Below, piece after piece: positions 1-6,113 of a DNA stretch of 6,700 nucleotides. The stretch is from Bacteroidota bacterium (lineage in GTDB: Bacteria; Bacteroidota; Bacteroidia; NS11-12g; UBA955): NCBI GenBank assembly GCA_947450015.1, contig CANFUB010000146.1, positions 1 through 6,700 of the forward strand, read 5' to 3'. Below the pieces are notes generated by a model, which was not told where the DNA came from, made no database searches, and worked only from the letters and a program-made list of their open reading frames with translations. Positions within the stretch are counted from its first letter, which is position 1, and each line of letters opens with the position of its first letter. The translations under genes were made by a program, and so were the position numbers.

Positions 1-911
1 TAAAACCAATTGAAGCATACCACATACCGGCAATGTTGTCTGAATGTATCGAAGGACTTAACATTAAAGGGGATGGTATCTACGTTGATGTCACCTTTGG
101 TGGTGGCGGACATTCGAAAGCCATACTCAATGCATTAGGACCGAAAGGAAAGCTTTATGCATTCGATCAAGACAATGATGCTGTTCAAAATTTACCAGAT
201 GATGAGCGCCTTGTTTTTATTAACCACAACTTCAAATACATCTCACAATTCTTAGCCTATTTAAATGCCATACCGGTTGATGGCATCATGGCCGATTTAG
301 GGATCTCTTCTTATCAAATTAACGAAGGTGAAAAAGGATTTGCACACCGTTTAGAAGGCAACCTAGACATGCGCATGGATAAAAATGCAAGTGTATCTGC
401 AAGCGATGTAGTGAACACTTATACCGAAGCACAATTGCTAAAAGTATTTAGAACCTATGGCGAAATCAACAACGCTTACAAATTGGTTCAAACCATTATT
501 GAGGTGCGCAAAACAGCACCCATTATTACCATTGCAGATTTCAAAACAGCCATTAAAAACTGCACCCCTCCAAGAGAAGAAAGCAAATACTTATCGCAAG
601 TATTTCAAGCTTTAAGAATAGAAGTAAACGAGGAAATGAAAGCACTCGAAACCATGCTAACAGCCTCTAACCAATTGCTTAAAAAAGGCGGTCGCCTAGT
701 GGTATTGAGTTACCATTCTTTAGAAGACCGTATCGTAAAAAACTTTGTTAACTCAGGCAATGTAGAAGGCGAAGTGGAGAAAGACTTTTTCGGTCAGACC
801 AACATACCCTTTAAAGCCATCACCAAAAAACCAATGGTGCCTACCGACCAAGAAATATTGGAAAACAAACGCGTAAGAAGCGCCAAATTAAGAATAGCTG
901 AAAAACGTTGA
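1..911 (+). CDS. rsmH: 16S rRNA (cytosine(1402)-N(4))-methyltransferase RsmH, 5' partial
   Basis: S-adenosylmethionine-dependent methyltransferase that makes the N4-methyl group of m4Cm1402 in 16S rRNA, in the ribosomal P site (formerly MraW). Visible motifs: the SAM-binding segment VDVTFGGGGHS (about 84-116), the acidic strand AFDQDND (about 159-179), MADLGISSYQ (288-317), and the C-terminal signature SYHSLEDR (708-731) followed by the basic tail KRVRSAKLR. The first ATG in the window, at 33, is probably not the start. The frame is open to the left edge (first full codon at 3-5) and reads KPIEAYHIPA just before that Met, matching the family's usual Y-H-x-P-x-M-L start region. The true start should lie a few codons outside the window. 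About 302 residues are visible, close to the usual ~300. Its stop overlaps the ftsL start by 4 bases. The family call is secure; only the start is missing. Confidence 0.97.
   Translation, partial: KPIEAYHIPAMLSECIEGLNIKGDGIYVDVTFGGGGHSKAILNALGPKGKLYAFDQDNDAVQNLPDDERLVFINHNFKYISQFLAYLNAIPVDGIMADLGISSYQINEGEKGFAHRLEGNLDMRMDKNASVSASDVVNTYTEAQLLKVFRTYGEINNAYKLVQTIIEVRKTAPIITIADFKTAIKNCTPPREESKYLSQVFQALRIEVNEEMKALETMLTASNQLLKKGGRLVVLSYHSLEDRIVKNFVNSGNVEGEVEKDFFGQTNIPFKAITKKPMVPTDQEILENKRVRSAKLRIAEKR
908..911 (+). other. TTGA start/stop overlap, rsmH to ftsL
   Basis: The last three bases of TTGA are the rsmH stop TGA and the first three are the proposed ftsL start TTG. Upstream is A-rich (GAAAAACG) with no clear Shine-Dalgarno motif. 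This arrangement suggests the ribosome that ends rsmH restarts on ftsL; the coupling is inferred, the overlap is seen. Confidence 0.6.
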
Positions 912-1291
912 ACCAATTTAAAAGCAATATCGCCCACGAGAATGAAGTGAAAACACCTGTGAATCCTGGTGCCGACGAGGCATTAAAAAAGGCAAGTGAG
1001 TTTACCTTCTTTATCGACAAAGATAGCATCGGCAAAACCTTGCCTGCGATTATCATGGGTGTATTTGTAGCCATTGTTTACATATCGCTTTCGCATTACC
1101 ATGTGAAGAGTTTGAAACAAAAGGAAGAATTGAAAAAAGAATTGAATGAACTGCGCTCTGAATACATTACTGTAAAAAGTAGCTTAATGAAAAAAAGCAA
1201 TCAGAGTGAAGTTGCAAAAGAATTAGAAACAGAAGGCATCAAAGAATTGAGAACGCCTCCTAATATTATTGAGAAAGAAGAGAAGAAATGA
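908..1291 (+). CDS. ftsL: FtsL-like cell division protein (Bacteroidota type)
   Basis: Small bitopic inner-membrane protein of the divisome, expected to pair with an FtsB-like partner and regulate septal synthesis by FtsW/FtsI. The 127-residue product has a polar cytoplasmic N-terminus (1-44), one membrane helix (about 45-62, LPAIIMGVFVAIVYISLS), then a charged heptad-like coiled-coil region (about 66-108) containing ELRSEYITVKSSLM and QSEVAKELE. That segment is the recognisable core of the Bacteroidota FtsL-like family. The tail is a short charged stretch with Pro-Pro. The start is TTG at 908, inside the overlap TTGA with the rsmH stop. The only in-frame ATG lies inside the membrane helix and would destroy it, so a non-ATG start is required. 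GTG at 947 is the alternative and would shorten the N-terminus by 13 residues. Identity rests on the family core, topology and position between rsmH and ftsI; sequence conservation in FtsL is otherwise low. Confidence 0.88.
   Translation: MNQFKSNIAHENEVKTPVNPGADEALKKASEFTFFIDKDSIGKTLPAIIMGVFVAIVYISLSHYHVKSLKQKEELKKELNELRSEYITVKSSLMKKSNQSEVAKELETEGIKELRTPPNIIEKEEKK
1288..1291 (+). other. ATGA start/stop overlap, ftsL to ftsI
   Basis: The ftsI ATG and the ftsL TGA share two bases. The 15 bases upstream are almost purely purine (GAGAAAGAAGAGAAG), the nearest thing to a ribosome-binding stretch in this window, though not a canonical AGGAGG. The classic overlap form suggests coupled translation that keeps FtsL and FtsI output matched; this is inference. 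Confidence 0.7.
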
Positions 1292-3393
1292 GTAATCTAA
1301 AAAAAGCCATATTGCTACGCGCCTGGTTTGCCTTTATCTTAGTATTGATATTGGCAGGTGGCATTGTATGGCAAGTGATTACCTTGCAGTTTACTCAAAA
1401 AGAAAAGTACTTAGCCATTAGTCGCGAACAAAGTACAAAGTGGAGAGAGATACAAGCATCGCGCGGTAATATTTATGCAGATGATGGCAGCTTATTAGCC
1501 ACCAGTATTCCGAAATATGAAATCCGCATGGATACAAAAGTTGAAACTGTAACCAATGAATATTTCAAAGCCCATGTCGATAGTTTAGGTTGGTACTTGT
1601 CAAATGTATTTAATGATAAAACTGCTACTGAATGGAGCCTTTATTTAAAAGAAGCAAGAGCACGTTCAGAAAGATATCTTTTATTGAGAAGAGATGTTGA
1701 TTATGTGGTTGCAAAACAAATGGAGAACTGGCCTATTTTCAATTTAGGAAAATACAAAGGGGGCTTCATTAAAATCGAAAAAAACAAAAGAGAAATTCCT
1801 TTCGGTCAATTGGCCGCTAGAACCATTGGCTACACCAACTTAACAGGTACTAAAATTGGTTTAGAAGGTGCTTACGATTCTTTCCTTATGGGTAGCAGTG
1901 GCAAACGTTTAGAACAAAGAATTTATGGTGGTGTTTGGAAACCAGTATTAGACAAAGATGAATTAGAACCTCACAATGGATTCGATGTTTACACAACGCT
2001 TGACATCAATATACAAGACGTAGCAGAAAACGCTTTAAAACAATGCTTAATCAATAACAATGCCGACCATGGTTGTGCGGTGTTAATGGAAGTAAAAACC
2101 GGTGCAATACGCGCCATTGCAAATTTGAAAAAAACAGGTGATGCCACATATGAAGAATCTGAAAATTATGCTGTGAATGAATTTACAGATCCAGGTTCAA
2201 CATTTAAATTGGTAAGCGCGATGGCATTGTTAGAAGACAAATTAGTAAAACCTTCTGATACAATCGACATTGAATGGGGCAAAACACAATTTGGAAAAGA
2301 AAAGATGGAAGATGCACACGATGCGCCTTTTAGAACAGCTTCTTTCCAATACATTTTCGAAAATTCGAGTAACGTAGGTATTGCAAAAACAGTAGTAAAA
2401 AATTACAAAAATCAACCTTCAAAATTCATCGACCATATCTTCAGTTTAGGTTTAAACAATCCATTGGCATTTGATATTAAAACGCCTAACAAACCCGATG
2501 TAAAAAATACAAAAGCAAAAAGCTGGAGCGCCACCTCATTGCCTTGGATGAGCATTGGCTATGAGATGCAATTGAGCGCCATGCAAATACTCTCTGTTTA
2601 CAATGCAGTGGCGAACAATGGTGTGATGGTAAAACCATATTTGGTTAAAGAAATAAAAGAGTTTGGCAAAACCATTCAGAAAAATGAAACCGTAACACTT
2701 AACAAAAAAATATGCAGCGAAGAAACCATCCGTCAACTTAAACTTTTATTAGAAGGCGTGGTTGAAAATGGCACTGCTAAAAATTTAAAAGGATTGGGTT
2801 ACAAAGTAGCTGGTAAAACAGGCACTGCACAAATCGCCTTAAATTCCAGTGGTTATGACAAGAGCTCTCACAAAGCTTCATTCGTTGGTTATTTTCCTGC
2901 TGACAATCCTCAATACAGCTGCATCGTTGTTATTAACGCACCTGCCAATGGCGTTTATTATGGTGGCGCAGTAGCAGGACCCGTATTCAAAGAAATTGCT
3001 GATAAAGTTTACAGCACCAATACAAGTTTACACAAACCACTTAAAAAAGTAGACCACCCTGCGATGCCAAGCGTTAAAAATGGTAAACGCGATGATATTA
3101 AATATGTGCTCGATCGCTTAATGATTAGCAACCACCAAATCAAAGGCACTGCCGAAACAGAGTGGGTAAAAACAGGCGTTGATGTACAATCCATCGATCT
3201 AAAAGAATTAGAAACCGATACACATTTAGTGCCCGATGTAAAAGGCATGGGTTTAAAAGACGCCATTTATCTTTTAGAGAACCGCGGACTAAAAGTAATA
3301 ACGGAAGGCTATGGCGCAGTAAAATACCAATCGATTATAGCAGGTAGTAGCGTGGTCAGAGGGACTTATATCGTAATCAAATTAGGCACCTGA
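1288..3393 (+). CDS. ftsI: Septal penicillin-binding protein FtsI (PBP3-like D,D-transpeptidase) with C-terminal PASTA domain
   Basis: Class B penicillin-binding protein that crosslinks septal peptidoglycan on the periplasmic face, working with FtsW. Of 701 residues, about 11-33 form the single N-terminal membrane anchor. The PBP dimerisation (pedestal) domain covers about 52-225, including the typical REIQASRGNIYADDG start. The transpeptidase domain covers about 255-575 with all three active-site motifs: S304-T-F-K307 (nucleophile Ser304, codon 2197-2199), S360-S-N362, and K510-T-G-T513. A linker of about 70 residues (578-645) leads to one PASTA domain (646-700, starting VPDVKGMGLKDA). E. 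coli FtsI is shorter (588 residues) and has no PASTA domain, whereas Bacteroidota septal PBPs commonly end this way. ATG at 1288 overlaps the ftsL stop as ATGA and follows a purine-rich stretch. The catalytic residues look intact. It could be named PBP2/SpoVD-like from domain layout, but its position between ftsL and murE supports FtsI. Confidence 0.96.
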   Translation: MSNLKKAILLRAWFAFILVLILAGGIVWQVITLQFTQKEKYLAISREQSTKWREIQASRGNIYADDGSLLATSIPKYEIRMDTKVETVTNEYFKAHVDSLGWYLSNVFNDKTATEWSLYLKEARARSERYLLLRRDVDYVVAKQMENWPIFNLGKYKGGFIKIEKNKREIPFGQLAARTIGYTNLTGTKIGLEGAYDSFLMGSSGKRLEQRIYGGVWKPVLDKDELEPHNGFDVYTTLDINIQDVAENALKQCLINNNADHGCAVLMEVKTGAIRAIANLKKTGDATYEESENYAVNEFTDPGSTFKLVSAMALLEDKLVKPSDTIDIEWGKTQFGKEKMEDAHDAPFRTASFQYIFENSSNVGIAKTVVKNYKNQPSKFIDHIFSLGLNNPLAFDIKTPNKPDVKNTKAKSWSATSLPWMSIGYEMQLSAMQILSVYNAVANNGVMVKPYLVKEIKEFGKTIQKNETVTLNKKICSEETIRQLKLLLEGVVENGTAKNLKGLGYKVAGKTGTAQIALNSSGYDKSSHKASFVGYFPADNPQYSCIVVINAPANGVYYGGAVAGPVFKEIADKVYSTNTSLHKPLKKVDHPAMPSVKNGKRDDIKYVLDRLMISNHQIKGTAETEWVKTGVDVQSIDLKELETDTHLVPDVKGMGLKDAIYLLENRGLKVITEGYGAVKYQSIIAGSSVVRGTYIVIKLGT

Positions 3394-3395
3394 TG
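3391..3395 (+). other. TGATG stop/start junction, ftsI to murE
   Basis: The ftsI stop TGA and murE start ATG share one base. No Shine-Dalgarno-like sequence precedes the ATG (ATTAGGCACC), so re-initiation by the ribosome finishing ftsI is the simplest way murE would be translated. The overlap is seen; the mechanism is inferred. Confidence 0.65.
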
Positions 3396-4853
3396 AAACA
3401 ACTAAAAGACATATTGACCCAAGTTGAAATCATCAAAATTATCGGTGACTTAAACATTGCTATTTCAAAACTTGAATTGGACTCAAGACAAGCTGAAAAA
3501 GGCACCTTGTTCTTTGCTGTTAAAGGCACTGTAACAGATGCCCACCAATACATACCGCAAGTTATAGAAAAAGGCGCTGTTGCAATTGTTTGCAGCGAAA
3601 TGCCAAAAGCAATTGCTGAACATGTAACTTACATTCTTGTAAAAGATGTTCAATTAAGTGTTGGTTTAATTGCTTCTGCTTTTTACAACCACCCTTCTGA
3701 AAAAATAAAATTAATTGGTGTTACTGGCACCAATGGCAAAACAACAACAACTACCATGTTGTACCAATTGTTTACTGCCTTGGGCAATGCTTGTGGTTTA
3801 ATTAGTACTGTTGAATACATCATTGATAAAACAACTTATACCAGCACACATACCACACCGAATCCAATTCGCTTGAATGAATTAATTGCTGAAATGGTGG
3901 CTGCAAATTGCACGTACTGTTTCATGGAAGTAAGCTCGCATGCGGTGGTGCAAGGTCGTATCAATGGTTTGCAATTTGATGGTGCCATATTTACGAATAT
4001 CACCCACGACCATTTAGATTACCACGGCACGTTTGATAATTACATCAAAGCAAAAAAACAATTCTTTGATAATCTTTCTTCAGATGCTTTTGCATTAACT
4101 AACAAAGACGACCGCAATGGCAGTGTGATGTTGCAAAACACCAAAGCAGCTAAATATACCTATGCTTTAAAATCTTCGGCCGACTTTAATTGTAAAATTA
4201 TTGAAAGCGATTTCAACGGTTTACTTTTAAAAATCGATACCATCGAAGCATGGTTTAACTTGGTTGGAAAATTCAATGCTTATAACTTACTAGCGGTATA
4301 TTCAACTGCATTTTTATTGGGCATCGCTCAAGAAGAAATCATTACCAAACTTTCGTTACAAACCCGTGTGAATGGTCGCTTCGAAGTATATAGAAGTGAT
4401 AAAGGCTTGGTAGGCATTGTTGATTATGCGCACACGCCTGATGCATTGAAGAATGTATTGGATACCATCAACGATGTAAGAACCAAAAACGAGCGATTAA
4501 TAACTGTAGTTGGCTGTGGTGGTAACAGAGATAAAACCAAACGCCCAGTAATGGGAAAAGTAGCCACACAATTAAGCGACAAAGTCATTTTCACAAGTGA
4601 TAATCCGAGAGATGAAGATGCCGCGACCATCATTGACGAAATGATGAATGGTGTTGAAGCCATTGACTATAAAAAAACTTTGAAGATAGCGGATAGAAAA
4701 GAAGCCATTCGCACTGCCATTATGCTAAGCAATCCGAAAGACATTATTCTAATTGCTGGCAAAGGCCACGAGACTTACCAAGAAATTAAAGGTGTTAAAA
4801 CGCCCTTTGACGACAGAATTGTATTAACCGAAATTTTTAATCAAATGAAATAA
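3393..4853 (+). CDS. murE: UDP-N-acetylmuramoyl-L-alanyl-D-glutamate--2,6-diaminopimelate ligase (MurE)
   Basis: Cytoplasmic ATP-dependent Mur ligase that adds the third stem-peptide residue to UDP-MurNAc-L-Ala-D-Glu. The 486 residues (E. coli MurE has 495) show the three-domain plan. The N-terminal UDP-binding domain (1-105) contains LDSRQAEKGTLFFAVKG. The central ATPase domain has the P-loop GVTGTNGKTTT (109-119), EVSSHAV (179-185) and NITHDHLDYHG (202-212), and K221 aligns with the lysine that is carbamylated in this family. The C-terminal domain runs from about 325 with VDYAHTPDAL (343-352), the specificity motif D403-N-P-R406, and GKGHE (456-460). DNPR is the established marker for meso-diaminopimelate rather than L-lysine, so this cell wall should be of the A1-gamma (DAP) type. 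The ATG overlaps the ftsI stop by one base. The gene is followed directly by mraY, without murF. Confidence 0.96.
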   Translation: MKQLKDILTQVEIIKIIGDLNIAISKLELDSRQAEKGTLFFAVKGTVTDAHQYIPQVIEKGAVAIVCSEMPKAIAEHVTYILVKDVQLSVGLIASAFYNHPSEKIKLIGVTGTNGKTTTTTMLYQLFTALGNACGLISTVEYIIDKTTYTSTHTTPNPIRLNELIAEMVAANCTYCFMEVSSHAVVQGRINGLQFDGAIFTNITHDHLDYHGTFDNYIKAKKQFFDNLSSDAFALTNKDDRNGSVMLQNTKAAKYTYALKSSADFNCKIIESDFNGLLLKIDTIEAWFNLVGKFNAYNLLAVYSTAFLLGIAQEEIITKLSLQTRVNGRFEVYRSDKGLVGIVDYAHTPDALKNVLDTINDVRTKNERLITVVGCGGNRDKTKRPVMGKVATQLSDKVIFTSDNPRDEDAATIIDEMMNGVEAIDYKKTLKIADRKEAIRTAIMLSNPKDIILIAGKGHETYQEIKGVKTPFDDRIVLTEIFNQMK

Positions 4854-4854
4854 T

Positions 4855-6111
4855 ATGCTATACCATTTATTTACATATTTACATCAAAAATACCATATCA
4901 GTGGTTTAGGCGTTTGGCAATACTTAACCTTCCGTATGGCTTTAGCAGTTATCTTTTCATTACTGATTTCTGCAGTGTTTGGCAAACGTTTGATCAATGC
5001 CTTACACCGCATGCAGGTTTCAGAAACCATTCGCGATTTAGGTTTAGCAGGCGAAGAGAAAAAAAGAGGCACACCAACCATGGGTGGTTTAATCATTATC
5101 GGTGCCATCTTAATCCCTACCCTCCTATTGGCACGCCTTACCAATGTATATGTATTATTAATGATTGCGGTAACCGTATTGTGCGGTTTAATTGGCTTCA
5201 TCGATGATTATATTAAAGTCTTTAAAAAAGACAAAGCGGGTTTAGCTGGTCGTTATAAAATTTTAGGTCAAATCATCGTAGGCCTCGTGGTAGGTCTTAC
5301 TTTATACTTTAACAAAGCAGTAGTGGTTACCAACCATTACACCTTAAAAGAGGTAGCCGCTTTAAACTTAGACACCACCAAACTAACAGGAAAAACGATT
5401 GCAGGCGAACGTCTTTTTATGCAAAATATTAAGTCGACCGAAACAACCATTCCATTCTTTAAAAACAGTGAATTTGATTATTGCAGCATTACTTCAATCT
5501 TTGGTGAAGGTGCTTCTAAATACTGTTGGATAGTTTATGTACTTATTGTTATATTTATTATAACAGCCGTATCAAATGGCGCCAATATTACCGATGGAAT
5601 TGATGGCTTAGCCGCAGGCACCTCGGGTATTATAGGTATCACATTGGGCGTGTTTGCATTTGTATCGGGCAACGTAATCATTGCCAAATACCTTAACATT
5701 ATGTACATACCCTACTTGGGTGAACTGTTTGTATTTGCTGGTGCATTTGTTGGTGCTTGTATCGGCTTTCTGTGGTACAACAGCTATCCAGCCCAAGTAT
5801 TCATGGGCGACACCGGTAGCTTGACCATCGGTGGTATCATAGCAGCCTTGGCGATTATAGTTCGCAAAGAATTATTAATTCCAATTATGTGTGGCATTTT
5901 CATGGTAGAAACCATGAGTGTAATGCTACAAGTAGCTTATTTCAAATACACCAAAAAGAAATATGGCGAAGGACGTAGAATTTTCTTGATGTCGCCTATT
6001 CATCACCACTACCAGAAAAAAGGATTTCACGAAGCTAAGATCGTTACAAGATTTTGGATCATCGGTATCATACTCGCGGTATTAACAGTCATCACATTAA
6101 AAATTAGATAA
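4855..6111 (+). CDS. mraY: Phospho-N-acetylmuramoyl-pentapeptide transferase (MraY)
   Basis: Polytopic inner-membrane enzyme that transfers phospho-MurNAc-pentapeptide from UDP to undecaprenyl phosphate, giving lipid I; Mg2+-dependent. About ten membrane helices can be drawn (roughly 22-43, 75-93, 97-116, 135-152, 223-240, 254-271, 287-307, 322-336, 341-361, 397-416). Family signatures are all present: KRGTPTMGG (70-78), FIDDYIKV with D117/D118, NITDGIDGLAAG (244-255), FMGDTGSL with D319, and PIHHHYQKKG (381-390). These match the catalytic and substrate-binding Asp and His residues known from characterised MraY. At 418 residues it is about 60 longer than E. coli MraY (360). The extra length sits in one soluble loop (about 153-222) between helices 4 and 5, on the periplasmic side, as is common in Bacteroidota. 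ATG at 4855 lies one base after the murE stop, with A-rich upstream sequence and no Shine-Dalgarno motif. Confidence 0.98.
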   Translation: MLYHLFTYLHQKYHISGLGVWQYLTFRMALAVIFSLLISAVFGKRLINALHRMQVSETIRDLGLAGEEKKRGTPTMGGLIIIGAILIPTLLLARLTNVYVLLMIAVTVLCGLIGFIDDYIKVFKKDKAGLAGRYKILGQIIVGLVVGLTLYFNKAVVVTNHYTLKEVAALNLDTTKLTGKTIAGERLFMQNIKSTETTIPFFKNSEFDYCSITSIFGEGASKYCWIVYVLIVIFIITAVSNGANITDGIDGLAAGTSGIIGITLGVFAFVSGNVIIAKYLNIMYIPYLGELFVFAGAFVGACIGFLWYNSYPAQVFMGDTGSLTIGGIIAALAIIVRKELLIPIMCGIFMVETMSVMLQVAYFKYTKKKYGEGRRIFLMSPIHHHYQKKGFHEAKIVTRFWIIGIILAVLTVITLKIR

Positions 6112-6113
6112 AC

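Noticed and set aside
841..1074. 77-codon open frame on the - strand across the rsmH/ftsL junction, with hydrophobic stretches
   Set aside because: It is antisense to the conserved RsmH C-terminus and FtsL N-terminus. Hydrophobicity arises from the complement of A-rich codons; there is no independent evidence for expression.
1299..1305. Run of seven A near the start of ftsI, and a similar run near 4055 in murE, considered as programmed frameshift sites
   Set aside because: Both genes read through in frame with full-length conserved products, and no stem-loop or alternative product was evident. Such runs are expected at Lys-Lys codons in an AT-rich genome.
3009..3266. 85-codon open frame on the - strand within the 3' end of ftsI
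   Set aside because: It is antisense to the well-supported linker and PASTA domain of FtsI. The Ser- and Leu-rich composition is what the reverse complement of this coding sequence gives.
1288..3393. Possibility that the penicillin-binding protein is inactive or belongs to a beta-lactam resistance element
   Set aside because: STFK, SSN and KTGT motifs are all present and in normal spacing, and the gene sits in its standard dcw position with codon use like its neighbours.
4884..5201. 105-codon open frame on the - strand inside mraY, with a 97-codon + strand frame over the same region (4914-5207)
   Set aside because: Both lie wholly within the conserved N-terminal half of mraY, which carries the KRGTPTMGG and DDYIKV motifs. 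Neither translation resembles a known protein or has a start region of its own.
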